A DNA stretch of 64,000 bases from Sphingomonas sp. NFR04 (GTDB lineage: Bacteria; Pseudomonadota; Alphaproteobacteria; Sphingomonadales; Sphingomonadaceae): positions 744,001-808,000 of the forward strand of contig NZ_FORV01000001.1 in NCBI RefSeq assembly GCF_900114095.1. Reading direction: 5' to 3'. Within the stretch, counting starts at the first letter, position 1, and each line of letters opens with the position of its first letter. The notes under the pieces are model-generated. The model saw nothing but the letters and a program-made list of their open reading frames with translations, made no database searches and had not been told where the DNA came from. Both the position numbers and the translations under genes were made by a program. This document shows, one piece after another, positions 49,480 to 58,743 of the stretch.

Positions 49480-50651
49480 AGCACCCGATCCTGATCGGCG
49501 TCGCGGCGGTGCTGGCCATCGCCGCGTTCGGCTTTTTCGGGATCGCGCCGGCGGCGGTGGAGGCGGGGATGAACCGCGTCGTGCCGGTGCCCCTGCCCCA
49601 TGTCACGCCGCAGACCCGCGCGCTGCATGCAAGCCTCGCCATCGCTGACATGCATGCGGACACGCTGCTGTGGCGGCGCAACCTGCTCGATCGCGCCAAT
49701 CGCGGCCAGGTCGACCTGCCGCGGCTGCAGGCGGGCAATGTCGCGCTGCAGGTCTTCTCCTCGGTCACCAAGACGCCGCGGCACCAGAATTACGACGCCA
49801 ATGGTGCGGACAGCGACAACATCACGCTGCTAGCCATTGCGCAGCTGCAGCCGCCGCGAACCTGGGGCTCGCTGCTCCAGCGCTCGCTCTGGCATGCGGA
49901 GAAGCTGGAGCGTGCCGCCGCCGCCTCGGCCGGCACGCTGCGCGTGATCCGCACCCCCGCCGAGCTCGACCGGCTGCTCGCCGATCGCGCCGCCGGGCAC
50001 AAGGTGACCGGCGGGCTGCTCTCGATCGAAGGTCTGCAGGATCTGGAGGGCGATCCCGCCAATCTCGATCGGCTCTACGCGGCGGGGTTCCGCATGGCCG
50101 GGTTCGCGCATTTCTTCGACAACGAAGCGGCGGGCTCGATGCATGGGACCGCCAAGGGCGGGCTGACGCCGCTCGGCCGGCAGGTGCTGCGGCGGATGGA
50201 GGCGCTCGGCATGGTGGTCGATGTCGCCCATGCCAGTCATGCGGCGGTAGCCGACATCCTCGCCATGGCGCGGCGGCCGGTCGTTTCTAGCCATGGCGGC
50301 GTGCAGGCAACCTGCAAGGTCAACCGCAACCTCACCGATGACGAGATCCGCGGTATCGCCCGCACCGGCGGGGTGGTGGGGATCGGCTATTGGGAGGCGG
50401 CGGTCTGCTCGACCAGCCCCGACGCCGTCGCGGCGGCGATCGCGCATCTCCGCGACCTGGTGGGAATCGACCATGTCGGCCTCGGCTCGGACTTCGACGG
50501 CGCGGTGACGACCGGGTTCGACGCGTCGCAGCTGGTGGTGGTGACCCAGGCGCTGGTCGATCGCGGCTTTTCCGAGCAGGAGATCGCCAAGGTGATGGGG
50601 GGTAATGTGCTGCGGGTGCTGCGGGTGGGGATGCGGCGTTCCAAAATCTAA
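49476..50651 (+). CDS. Membrane dipeptidase (renal dipeptidase, M19 family)
   Basis: A 391-residue zinc peptidase with an N-terminal membrane anchor or signal (PILIGVAAVLAIAAFGFF). Metal ligands lie in IADMHADTLLW, LLSIEGLQDLEGD, VDVAHASHAA and VVSSHGGVQAT, with VGLGSDFDGAV at the end. It is the third gene of the thyA-folA run. It ends in a family A repeat. Confidence 0.93.
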   Translation: MKHPILIGVAAVLAIAAFGFFGIAPAAVEAGMNRVVPVPLPHVTPQTRALHASLAIADMHADTLLWRRNLLDRANRGQVDLPRLQAGNVALQVFSSVTKTPRHQNYDANGADSDNITLLAIAQLQPPRTWGSLLQRSLWHAEKLERAAAASAGTLRVIRTPAELDRLLADRAAGHKVTGGLLSIEGLQDLEGDPANLDRLYAAGFRMAGFAHFFDNEAAGSMHGTAKGGLTPLGRQVLRRMEALGMVVDVAHASHAAVADILAMARRPVVSSHGGVQATCKVNRNLTDDEIRGIARTGGVVGIGYWEAAVCSTSPDAVAAAIAHLRDLVGIDHVGLGSDFDGAVTTGFDASQLVVVTQALVDRGFSEQEIAKVMGGNVLRVLRVGMRRSKI

Positions 50652-50761
50652 GCCCCTCCTCCTTGGAGGAGGGGTTGGGGTGGAGGGATTCCAGAACGCC
50701 TGTTAGTCTCGGTGAGACACAGCCCCACCCCAAACCCCTCCCCTGAAGGGGAGGGGCTTTA
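50649..50761. repeat. Dispersed palindromic repeat, family A, copy 3
   Basis: Third copy of the 110-bp element (see 1903 and 2894), here including the last bases of the dipeptidase stop codon. The middle differs slightly (CGCCTGTTAG). Confidence 0.9.
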
Positions 50762-50818
50762 GTATGCGCGCGCTCCCCCCCCATTGGCATCGCCCCGGCC
50801 AATCCCTATAGCCACCGC

Positions 50819-51748
50819 ATGCAGCGGCTGGACGGCGGCTCGGCGGTTCCGCTTCCTCTCCGGGGCGCGATCGTCGCGCTCGGGAATTTCGATGGCTTCC
50901 ATCTTGGGCACCAGGCGGTCGTCGGCCGCGCGGTGGCGCGTGCCCGCGCCGAGGGACGCCCGGCGATCGTCGCGACCTTCGATCCGCATCCGCGCCGCTT
51001 CTTCCAGCCCGACGCCCCGCCCTTCCGGCTGACCACGCTCGACCAGCGCGAGCGCCTGTTCGCCGCCGCCGGCGCCGACGGCATGCTGGTGTTCCACTTC
51101 GACGCCACCCTTGCCCGCCTCACCGCGCGCCAGTTCGCCGAGCAACTGGTCGAGACGGTCGGCGCCGCCGGCGTGGTGACGGGCGAGGACTTCACTTTCG
51201 GCACGGGCCGCGAAGGCAATGTCGCGACTCTGGCCGCGCTGGGCGGCGACCTCGGCTTCACCGCGGAGACGGTGGGCGCGGTGGCGCTCGACGGCCAGAT
51301 CGTTTCCTCCAGCCGCATCCGGGAGCGGCTGCAGGCCGGTGACCCGGGCGCCGCCGCCGCGCTGCTCACGCGTCCGTTCGCGATCGCGGCGGAAGTGGAG
51401 GGCGGCGCCAAGCTGGGCCGCCAGCTCGGCTATCCCACCGCCAACATGCAGGTCGGCAAGTATCTCCGCCCGAAATACGGAATCTACGCCGTCCGCGGGC
51501 GCCTGCCGGACGGGCGCGTGCTGAACGGCGTGGCGAATCTGGGCATCCGCCCCAGCTTCGATCCGCCGATCGAATTGCTCGAGAGCTTCTTCTTCGATTT
51601 CAGCGGCGACCTGTACGGCCAGACGCTCGAGGTCGAGCTGATCGCCTATCTCCGGCCCGAGGCCAAGTTCGACAGCCTCGAGGCCCTCACCGTCCAGATG
51701 GACGAGGACGCCGCCCGCGCACGGCAGCTGCTTTCCGCGCGCGCCTGA
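50819..51748 (+). CDS. ribF: Bifunctional riboflavin kinase/FAD synthetase
   Basis: A 309-residue enzyme. The N-terminal FMN adenylyltransferase domain has ALGNFDGFHLGHQAVV and SSSRIRERL; the C-terminal riboflavin kinase domain has GRQLGYPTANMQ, KYGIYAVRGRL and NLGIRPSF. It supplies FMN and FAD for the many flavoproteins in the region. It has a weak ribosome-binding site; the upstream region is a family A repeat. Confidence 0.96.
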   Translation: MQRLDGGSAVPLPLRGAIVALGNFDGFHLGHQAVVGRAVARARAEGRPAIVATFDPHPRRFFQPDAPPFRLTTLDQRERLFAAAGADGMLVFHFDATLARLTARQFAEQLVETVGAAGVVTGEDFTFGTGREGNVATLAALGGDLGFTAETVGAVALDGQIVSSSRIRERLQAGDPGAAAALLTRPFAIAAEVEGGAKLGRQLGYPTANMQVGKYLRPKYGIYAVRGRLPDGRVLNGVANLGIRPSFDPPIELLESFFFDFSGDLYGQTLEVELIAYLRPEAKFDSLEALTVQMDEDAARARQLLSARA

Positions 51749-52135
51749 CCCCGCCCCTGCGGCGTTCCTTCCCCATGCATGCCCCTATGCCGGCCACGCA
51801 GCCCTTGGCAGCGATGGTCCTATCGTGGTGTTACGCCATGCTACTTCGCGTTACAGATTGTTGCCGTTAGGTAACAGTGAAATATTACTGCGTAAACACA
51901 TCGAATATAGCAGATTTCTTACCTTCCTCACGTCTGGTGCAACCGCAACTGTGTTGCATAAGCCACAACACCAAAACAAAGCCATGCCGCCGACGGAGAC
52001 CTTCTTTACACCTTGGTTACAGCGGCTCATGCGCCGCCGCAGTGTCGTCGCCAGCAGCGCTGCCGACACCTTGTAGGGAGAGCGCGTGCCCCTCCGTCCG
52101 GAACGCCGGCGCGCGCAGCAAAGGAAGAAGTAGGT
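51749..52135 (+). promoter_or_regulatory. Long leader of the TonB receptor gene with repeated elements
   Basis: A 387-base gap of locally low GC. It has three GTTAC-type elements (TGTTAC 51829-51834, GTTAC 51850-51854, GTAACA 51871-51876) and an inverted repeat TGCAAC-n9-GTTGCA (51938-51958). No gene is apparent. Receptor genes of this type are often controlled by sugar- or metal-responsive regulators; which applies is unknown. Confidence 0.45.
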
Positions 52136-55075
52136 ATGTCTCGTATCGCGTATGCCCTTCGCGCCGGCACGGCGCTGGCAGGAATGGGCGCCGTGGCGTT
52201 GTTCGCCGCGCCCGCATTTGCCCAGGACCAGAATGGCACGGCCGATGCCGCACAGCAGGGTGCCGGCTCCGAAATCGTCGTGACCGGCTCGCGCATCGCG
52301 CGCCCCGACCTCCAGTCGTCGACCCCGGTCGCCGTCGTCAGCGCCGAGCGCATCGAGCAGACCGGCGCGTCGAACGTCCAGGACGTGCTCGCCACGCTGC
52401 CGTCGGTCGGCCAGAATGTCAGCCGCACCAGCTCGAACTTCTCGAACACCGGCAACGGCACCGCAACGGTGAACCTGCGCAACCTCGGCTCGTCGCGCAC
52501 CCTCGTGCTGATCGACGGTCGTCGTACGCTCGGCATCGCCGGCAGCTCGGCCGTCGACGTCAACAACATCCCGACCGACCTGGTCCAGCGCGTTGAAGTC
52601 GTCACCGGCGGCGCCTCGGCCGTCTATGGTTCGGAAGCGATCGCGGGCGTGGTCAACTTCGTCCTGAAGAACGACTTCCAGGGCCTGCGCGTCCGTGCGC
52701 AGAACACCCTTTCGGACAAGGGCGACGCAGCGCGCCAGTATGTCACGATCACCGGCGGCCAGAATTTCGGCGGCGGCCGCGGCAACGTGACCGCGAACTT
52801 CAGCTACGACAACGATCACGGCCTGCGCTCGCGCGACCGCGCCTTCTCGTCGCGCGATCTGCCGAACCGCAGCTCCTACCCCGCGCAGGGCCTGTTCGAC
52901 GTCAGCGCTCCGGGCGTGACGCAGTTCGCGGCCGGCAACCCCTCCACCTTCACCTTCGGCCCGAACAACAACCTGAAGGGCTATCAGGGCGCGAATGTCG
53001 ACGGGTACAACCGCAATGGTGACCGCCTTCTCTCGGTGCCGGTCGAGCGGTATCAGGGCGCGGTGCTGGCGCACTACGACTTCTCGGATGCGTTCAAGCT
53101 CTACGCGCAGGGCCAGTACAGCCGCACCAACTCGAACGCTTCGCTCGAGCCGTCGGCGATCGACAACACGAGCGCCGGCGCGGCACTGAACTTTGACGGT
53201 TCGGCCTATGCGGGCATTCCGATCAGCAGCCCCTATGTTCCGGCCGCGATTCGCGACGCAGCCATCGCCAACGGCGTCGACGTGGTCCAGTTCCGTCGTC
53301 GTTCGAACGACATCTTCAGCCGCAGCAACAAGAACGAGCGCGATTTCTATCGCGGCGTGCTCGGTGCGAAGGGTCAGTTCACCGCCGGCACCAACTGGTC
53401 GTACGACATCTATTACGAGCACTCGGAAAGCCGCGACCACACCACCGCCCAGTCGATCTACACGCCGAACTACGGCGCGGCACTGAGCAACGAGATCGGC
53501 CCCGATGGCACGGTCCGCTGTTCGGATGCGGCGGCGCGCGCGGCGGGCTGCGTACCGATCAACATCTTCGGCGCCAACACCGTCACGGCGGCAGCCGCGC
53601 AGTTCCTGCAGAAGTATACCGGCCCGACCCGCAATGTGACGCTCGTCGACGGCGGCACCGTGCAGCTGGTCAACGGCACCAACGTGTCCTACGACTATCT
53701 GGCGAAGGTTAACCAGGACGTCGTCTCCGGCAGCATCAACGGCGATCTGTTCTCTCTGTGGGGCGGCCCGGTCGCGATCTCGTTCGGCGGCGAATATCGC
53801 CACGAGAAGAGCACCGAGACCTTCGATCCGTTCACCCAGGCGGGCCTGAGCGCGGGCAACCAGATCACCAACACCCGCGGCAGCTTCAACGTGAAGGAAG
53901 GCTTCGTCGAAGTCGTCGCCCCGATCGTCGAAGACCGTCCGGGCATCAAGTATCTCGGCCTCGAAGGCGCAGCGCGCTACGCCGACTACTCGACCGTCGG
54001 CGGCGTGTGGAGCTTCAAGGGCGGTGCGACCTTCGCGCCGACTTCGGACATCCGCTTCCGCGGCGTCTACTCGCGCGCGACCCGTGCACCGAACATCGGT
54101 GAGCTGTTCGCGTCGCTGAGCCAGACCTTCCCGGCCGTGGTCGACCCGTGCGACCAGCGCGGCGGCGAAGGCGACGGCGCACCCACCGGCGCGCTGAACC
54201 CGGCATGCCGCAACATCCCGGGCATCGCCAACACGATCGCCACCCGCGGCGCATTCGCGTACAGCACGGCACAGATCCAGACGATCGACGGTCTGCTGGG
54301 CGGCAACGCCAATCTGCGCGAAGAAACCGCCGACACCTTCACCGCGGGTGCCGTGATCACGCCGACGTTCTTCAAGAACTTCAGCATGACCGTCGACTAC
54401 TACACCATCAAGGTGAAGAACGCGATTGGCATCATCGGTCAGCAGGTATCGGCAGACGAATGCCTTGCCACCGGCAACGCCGAGTTCTGCAACAACGTGA
54501 TCCGTGACAGCAACGGCTTCATCACGCGCGTCAACGCCATCAACTTCAACACCGGCTCGTACCTGGTGTCGGGGATCGACGTTGAAGCGCGCTATGCGGT
54601 GCCGGTCGGCGCATCGCGCTTCGACTTCGACGTGATGTACAACCATCGCTTCAAGCAGCAGCAGACGCCGTTCCCGGGCGCCGCGCCGCAGAACGAGCTG
54701 GGCCAGGCCGATTGCTATAGCTGCGGCCGTCTGGGTTCGGGCTTCAAGGACAAGGGCGTGGCCAATGTCACGTTCAGCGCCCCGAAGTTCCAGCTGAACT
54801 ACCGCCTCGACTATATGGGTCCGCTGGTCGACAACCTCGCCAGCGCCAACCCGCAGCGCATCTCCGCTTATTTCTACCACAACCTGCAGGGCAAGGTGAT
54901 GGTCGGCGAGAAGCAGCAGATGGAGCTGTATGCCGGCGTCAACAACCTGCTCGACACCAAGCCGCCGGTGTTCGGCGACACCAACCAGGTCACCTGGCCG
55001 GGCACGCAGACGGTGGCGGACACCTACGACCTGTACGGCCGCATGTTGTACGTGGGCGCAACCTTCAAGTTCTGA
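52136..55075 (+). CDS. TonB-dependent outer-membrane receptor
   Basis: A 979-residue receptor. The signal peptide ends in FAAPAFAQ. The plug domain reads IVVTGSRIARPDLQSSTPVA, NLRNLGSSRTLVLIDGRR, VEVVTGGASAVYGSEAIAGV; the barrel ends YVGATFKF with the terminal aromatic needed for assembly. There are no N-terminal signalling (FecR-type) repeats. This subfamily is greatly expanded in sphingomonads and imports sugars, peptides or siderophores; the ligand is unknown. It is monocistronic with a strong terminator. AAGGAAGAAG precedes the ATG. Confidence 0.95.
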   Translation: MSRIAYALRAGTALAGMGAVALFAAPAFAQDQNGTADAAQQGAGSEIVVTGSRIARPDLQSSTPVAVVSAERIEQTGASNVQDVLATLPSVGQNVSRTSSNFSNTGNGTATVNLRNLGSSRTLVLIDGRRTLGIAGSSAVDVNNIPTDLVQRVEVVTGGASAVYGSEAIAGVVNFVLKNDFQGLRVRAQNTLSDKGDAARQYVTITGGQNFGGGRGNVTANFSYDNDHGLRSRDRAFSSRDLPNRSSYPAQGLFDVSAPGVTQFAAGNPSTFTFGPNNNLKGYQGANVDGYNRNGDRLLSVPVERYQGAVLAHYDFSDAFKLYAQGQYSRTNSNASLEPSAIDNTSAGAALNFDGSAYAGIPISSPYVPAAIRDAAIANGVDVVQFRRRSNDIFSRSNKNERDFYRGVLGAKGQFTAGTNWSYDIYYEHSESRDHTTAQSIYTPNYGAALSNEIGPDGTVRCSDAAARAAGCVPINIFGANTVTAAAAQFLQKYTGPTRNVTLVDGGTVQLVNGTNVSYDYLAKVNQDVVSGSINGDLFSLWGGPVAISFGGEYRHEKSTETFDPFTQAGLSAGNQITNTRGSFNVKEGFVEVVAPIVEDRPGIKYLGLEGAARYADYSTVGGVWSFKGGATFAPTSDIRFRGVYSRATRAPNIGELFASLSQTFPAVVDPCDQRGGEGDGAPTGALNPACRNIPGIANTIATRGAFAYSTAQIQTIDGLLGGNANLREETADTFTAGAVITPTFFKNFSMTVDYYTIKVKNAIGIIGQQVSADECLATGNAEFCNNVIRDSNGFITRVNAINFNTGSYLVSGIDVEARYAVPVGASRFDFDVMYNHRFKQQQTPFPGAAPQNELGQADCYSCGRLGSGFKDKGVANVTFSAPKFQLNYRLDYMGPLVDNLASANPQRISAYFYHNLQGKVMVGEKQQMELYAGVNNLLDTKPPVFGDTNQVTWPGTQTVADTYDLYGRMLYVGATFKF

Positions 55076-55102
55076 TCACTCCCCTAGGGGATGACGGAAT
55101 GG

Positions 55103-55136
55103 GAGCGGCACTCTTCGGAGTGCCGCTCTTTTTTTT
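55103..55136 (+). terminator. Rho-independent terminator after the TonB receptor
   Basis: GAGCGGCACTC-TTCG-GAGTGCCGCTC is a perfect 11-bp stem with a TTCG loop, followed by eight T. Confidence 0.95.
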
Positions 55137-55181
55137 GATATCATTGGTGCGCGAGGCGCCGCGCCCGGCGCAGCTCGGGGA

Positions 55182-55937
55182 TCAGATCCCGCCGTCGACC
55201 GCTTCGAAGCCGCGCGCTTCCAGCCCCTCGGCGAGGATCGCAAGGACGTGGTCGACGAGCGCCGCATCGGTCGCGCGAACGACGAAGTTCGCGCCGACCC
55301 GCCCTTCCCGGAAGAAGGGATAGCTGCCGATCGACACGCCGTCATGCGCCCGCTCGGTATCGCCCAGCAGGTCGGTGATCTCGCTTTCGGCCACCCAGCA
55401 GCCGATCGTTCGCGACACCACCGGCAGGCCGCCTTCCAGCGTGCCGGTGAGCGCATCGAGCATCCCCGCCGCGATGTGCGGCACGCCCGCCAGGATGAAG
55501 ATGTTGCCCCAGCGGATCCCCGGTGCGCCCGACATGCGGTTGACGATCAGCTCGGCGCCTTCGGGCACCCGCGCCATCCGCAGCCGCGCTTCGGTGAGCC
55601 CGCCCTTGCTGGCATAATAGTCGGCCAGCGCCGCGCGCGCGCCCTCGTGCACCACCACCGGCACGCCCAGCGCCGCGGCAATGGCGTCGACGGTGATGTC
55701 GTCATGCGTCGGGCCGATGCCGCCGGTGGTGAAGCAATAGTCGTTGCGCGCACGCAGCGTGTTGACCGCCTCGACGATCGCGGCCTGCTGGTCCGCCACC
55801 ACCCGCACCTCGGCAAGGCGGATGCCCTGCGCGTTCAGCCAGGTGGCGAGCTGGGCGATGTTCTTGTCCTGGGTTCGGCCCGACAGGATTTCGTCGCCGA
55901 TCACCACCAGGGCGGCGGTCCATATCCGCGGGGCCAT
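55182..55937 (-). CDS. CinA-like molybdopterin-binding domain protein
   Basis: A 251-residue protein with the MoCF_biosynth domain: LVVIGDEILSGRTQDKN at the N-terminus and FTTGGIGPTHDDITVDAIA in the middle. It corresponds to the N-terminal half of CinA/competence-damage-inducible protein, without the C-terminal amidohydrolase. Related proteins hydrolyse ADP-ribose or damaged nucleotides. Its start shares one base with the stop of the GFA gene upstream. Confidence 0.9.
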   Translation of the reverse strand: MAPRIWTAALVVIGDEILSGRTQDKNIAQLATWLNAQGIRLAEVRVVADQQAAIVEAVNTLRARNDYCFTTGGIGPTHDDITVDAIAAALGVPVVVHEGARAALADYYASKGGLTEARLRMARVPEGAELIVNRMSGAPGIRWGNIFILAGVPHIAAGMLDALTGTLEGGLPVVSRTIGCWVAESEITDLLGDTERAHDGVSIGSYPFFREGRVGANFVVRATDAALVDHVLAILAEGLEARGFEAVDGGI

Positions 55938-56440
55938 CAGATGGTCGCCGCCCGCTTGCGCTCGGCCAGCGCGCGCATCCGGGCCAGCCGATCGGGCGGC
56001 AGGAACGTCGCCGGATCATAGGCGCCCTCGAACTGCGGCACGCCTTCGGGGAGCGTCACCCATGGCATGCGATCGGCAGTGTAGATCGCGGCATCCGGCC
56101 GGATGCGCGCCGGTTCGTCCAGCGTCGCGACGCGCACGCCGGCGCCCAGCCGACCCAACCGCGGGTAGAAGCTCCACAGCGCGGTGCCGCACGTCGCGCA
56201 GCGGACGATCTCGTGCCGGCCACCGGAGCCCGCCTTGACGACATGGCTGCTGGTCTCGCCCGCGAGCAGTTCCAGCTTCTCGGTTTCGATGAACAGGTTG
56301 ACCACGCTCGTCGAGCCGGTCTGGCGCTGGCAGAGGGTGCAGTAGCAATTGTTGACCAGGATCGGATCGGCGGCGACGCGGTAGCGCACCTCGCCGCAGG
56401 CACATCCGCCTTCCAGCCACGCCGTGCTCGATTCCTGCAT
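55937..56440 (-). CDS. GFA-family (glutathione-dependent formaldehyde-activating-like) zinc protein
   Basis: A 167-residue protein with the zinc-binding fold of the GFA family: GGCACGEVRYRV, NNCYCTLCQRQTGSTSVVNL and IVRCATCGTALWSFYPRLG supply the Cys ligands. The substrate is unknown; few members really act on formaldehyde. The ATG at 56440 is preferred over 56446 because GGGAGG lies six bases upstream of it. It is coupled to the CinA-like gene. Confidence 0.88.
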   Translation of the reverse strand: MQESSTAWLEGGCACGEVRYRVAADPILVNNCYCTLCQRQTGSTSVVNLFIETEKLELLAGETSSHVVKAGSGGRHEIVRCATCGTALWSFYPRLGRLGAGVRVATLDEPARIRPDAAIYTADRMPWVTLPEGVPQFEGAYDPATFLPPDRLARMRALAERKRAATI

Positions 56441-56495
56441 CCGCATCCTCCCATGCCCTCTCGCCCTTTGCGCCCGGGTCTCCTATATCGCAAGC

Positions 56496-57320
56496 ATGAC
56501 CGAATATGTGAACGTGACGGCGGACATGCCGCAGGCGCGCAGCCATGCGATCAAGCTCCATGGCCCGGAAGGCTTCGAAGGCATGCGCAAGGCCGGCCGC
56601 CTCGCCGCCGAGATCCTCGACGCGCTGGTGCCGCATGTCGTCCCCGGCGTGACGACGCAGGAACTGGACGACATCGTCCGCACGATGACCGTTGCCGCCG
56701 GGGCCGTGCCCGCGACGCTCGGCTATCGCGGCTACACGCACAGCTGCTGCATCTCGATCAACCATGTCGTCTGCCACGGCATCCCGGGCGACCGGGTCCT
56801 CAAGGACGGCGACATCGTCAATATCGACGTGACTCCGCTGCTCGGCGGCTGGCACGGCGACACCAGCCGGATGTATCTGGTCGGTGACGTGCCGATCAAG
56901 GCGCGCCGGCTGGTCGACGTGACCTATGAGTGCCTGATGCTCGGCATCGAGCAGGCCAAGCCGGGCAACCATCTCGGCGACATCAGCCACGCCATCCAGC
57001 GCCATGCCGAGAAGCATCGCTACGGGGTGGTGCGCGATTTCTGCGGGCACGGACTCGGCCAGGTGTTCCACGACGCGCCCGAAGTGGTCCATGTCGGCCG
57101 CCCGGGCACCGGCCCCGAGCTGCGGCCGGGCATGTTTTTCACGATCGAGCCGATGATCAACATCGGTCGGCCGGACGTGAAGCTGCTCGACGACGGCTGG
57201 ACGGCGGTGACCCGCGACCGCTCGCTCTCGGCGCAGTTCGAACATTCGATCGGCATCACCGAAACCGGCTGCGAGATCTTCACGACCAGCCCCAAAGGCC
57301 TGCACCAGCCGCCGTACTGA
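56496..57320 (+). CDS. map: Methionine aminopeptidase, type I
   Basis: A 274-residue dimetal enzyme that removes the initiator Met. Ligand motifs are NHVVCHGIPGDRVLKDGDIV, NIDVTPLLGGWHGDTSRMYL, CGHGLGQVFHDAPEVVH and FFTIEPMINIG, with the final Glu in AQFEHSIGITETG. It is full length. A family B repeat follows. Confidence 0.97.
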   Translation: MTEYVNVTADMPQARSHAIKLHGPEGFEGMRKAGRLAAEILDALVPHVVPGVTTQELDDIVRTMTVAAGAVPATLGYRGYTHSCCISINHVVCHGIPGDRVLKDGDIVNIDVTPLLGGWHGDTSRMYLVGDVPIKARRLVDVTYECLMLGIEQAKPGNHLGDISHAIQRHAEKHRYGVVRDFCGHGLGQVFHDAPEVVHVGRPGTGPELRPGMFFTIEPMINIGRPDVKLLDDGWTAVTRDRSLSAQFEHSIGITETGCEIFTTSPKGLHQPPY

Positions 57321-57344
57321 GGCTGTCGGGTCGCGCAAAATCGT

Positions 57345-57441
57345 CGTCATTCCCGCGAAGGCGGGAATCCATTCGCCTGTGCGCCGGGGCAAGAACCGCC
57401 GATTCAGCGCCAATGGATCCCCGCCTTCGGGGGGATGACGG
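57345..57441. repeat. Dispersed palindromic repeat, family B, copy 2
   Basis: A 97-bp element with ends CGTCATTCCCGCGAAGGCGG and CCGCCTTCGGGGGGATGACG, between map and the threonine aldolase leader. Confidence 0.9.
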
Positions 57442-57520
57442 CGTAGCCTAGGCAGCCCCCGCCGCATGAAGTAGCGTCCCGCAACAATCTTGCGCCGCTT
57501 CGCAACTTCCGTTATTCGCT

Positions 57521-57640
57521 GCTGCAGCATCAAGAGTCGGGCCGACGCCCGGCACCAACCTGCCCCGTGCAAGGTGGTGCCTCCATGACCAAGTGGAGGG
57601 ATGTGGCCGAACCCGGCAACACGGTGTCCACGCCACATGT
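57521..57640 (+). ncRNA. Structured leader upstream of threonine aldolase, possible riboswitch
   Basis: Four consecutive hairpins can be drawn: CGGGC-CGAC-GCCCG (57538-57551); GGCACCA...TGGTGCC (57551-57557 with 57575-57581); CTCCA...TGGAG (57581-57585 with 57594-57598); and ATGTGGC...GCCACAT (57601-57607 with 57632-57638). Sequence islands recall the SAM-I aptamer: ATCAAGAG (57529-57536), GTGGAGGGAT, CCCGGCAAC (57612-57620) and AAGGTGGTGCC. Their order and spacing do not fit a known class that I can name. It ends about 45 bases before the GTG start of the aldolase. Confidence 0.5.
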
Positions 57641-57685
57641 CCTGTCGTCGCCCCGCCTCCTGGAACAGGAAGAAGGCAGTACAGC

Positions 57686-58738
57686 GTGACGACCGAAGCC
57701 CAGCAATTCGCCAGCGACAATTATGCCGGAATCTGCCCCGAGGCATGGGCAGCCATGGAAGCCGCCAACACAGGCCACGCCCCCGCCTATGGCGACGATC
57801 GCTGGACGCACACCGCCGCGGACGCCTTCCGCACGCTGTTCGAGACGGATTGCGAAGTGTTCTTCGCCTTCAACGGCACCGCGGCCAATTCGCTGGCGCT
57901 GGCGGCGCTCTGCCAATCCTATCACAGCGTGATCTGCTCGGCGGCGGCGCATGTCGAAACCGACGAGTGCGGCGCGCCGGAGTTCTTCTCCAACGGCTCG
58001 AAACTGCTCGTCGCGCAGAGCGAGGACGGCAAGCTGACCCCGGCGGCGGTGCGCGCGGTGGCGACCAGCCGCTCCGACATCCACTTCCCCAAGCCGCGCG
58101 TGGTGACGATCACCCAGCCGACCGAGACCGGCCAGGTCTATACGGTGGACGAAGTGAAGGCGCTCTCGGCCGTCTGCCGCGAACTGGGCCTGAAGCTGCA
58201 CATGGACGGCGCGCGCTTCGCCCATGCCGTGGCGACGCTGGGCTGCGATCCGGCCGAGATCACCTGGCGCGCCGGCGTCGACGTGCTCTGCTTCGGCGGC
58301 ACCAAGAATGGCATGGCGGTGGGAGAAGCGGTGCTCTTCTTCGATCGCGCGCTGGCACAGGACTTCGACTATCGCTGCAAGCAGGCCGGACAGCTCGCCT
58401 CCAAGATGCGGTTCCTCGCCGCGCCCTGGGTCGGCATGCTGGAAAACGGCGCCTGGCTCCGCAATGCACGCCACGCCAATGCCTGCGGGCAGCGGCTGGC
58501 GGGACAGATCGACGGGCTGCCGGGCATCGAACTGATGTTCCCGGTGGAAGCCAACGGCGTCTTCGTCCGCGCGCCCGAGCCGGTGCTGGAAGGCCTGCGC
58601 GCGCGCGGCTGGCGCTTCTACACCTTCATCGGCGGGGGCGCCCGCTTCATGTTCGCCTGGGATGCAGATCCGGCGCGGGTCGACCAGCTTGCGGCGGACA
58701 TCCGCGCGGTGAGCGGAACGACGGCGCTGGCGGCCTGA
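57686..58738 (+). CDS. Low-specificity L-threonine aldolase (beta-eliminating lyase family)
   Basis: A 350-residue PLP enzyme that cleaves threonine to glycine and acetaldehyde. Motifs are FASDNYAGICPEAWAAMEA, AFNGTAANSLALAAL, LHMDGARFAHAVA and VDVLCFGGTKNGMAVGEAV with the PLP lysine. The start is a GTG at 57686 preceded by AGGAAGAAGG. The long structured leader suggests control by a small molecule in one-carbon, glycine or methionine metabolism (inference). Confidence 0.93.
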   Translation: MTTEAQQFASDNYAGICPEAWAAMEAANTGHAPAYGDDRWTHTAADAFRTLFETDCEVFFAFNGTAANSLALAALCQSYHSVICSAAAHVETDECGAPEFFSNGSKLLVAQSEDGKLTPAAVRAVATSRSDIHFPKPRVVTITQPTETGQVYTVDEVKALSAVCRELGLKLHMDGARFAHAVATLGCDPAEITWRAGVDVLCFGGTKNGMAVGEAVLFFDRALAQDFDYRCKQAGQLASKMRFLAAPWVGMLENGAWLRNARHANACGQRLAGQIDGLPGIELMFPVEANGVFVRAPEPVLEGLRARGWRFYTFIGGGARFMFAWDADPARVDQLAADIRAVSGTTALAA

Positions 58739-58743
58739 GTGTT

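Noticed and set aside
51851..54880. A 1009-codon open frame on the minus strand across the TonB receptor gene.
   Set aside because: It is an antisense shadow caused by high GC in the receptor gene; its translation is low-complexity Arg/Val/Ala-rich with no family motif.
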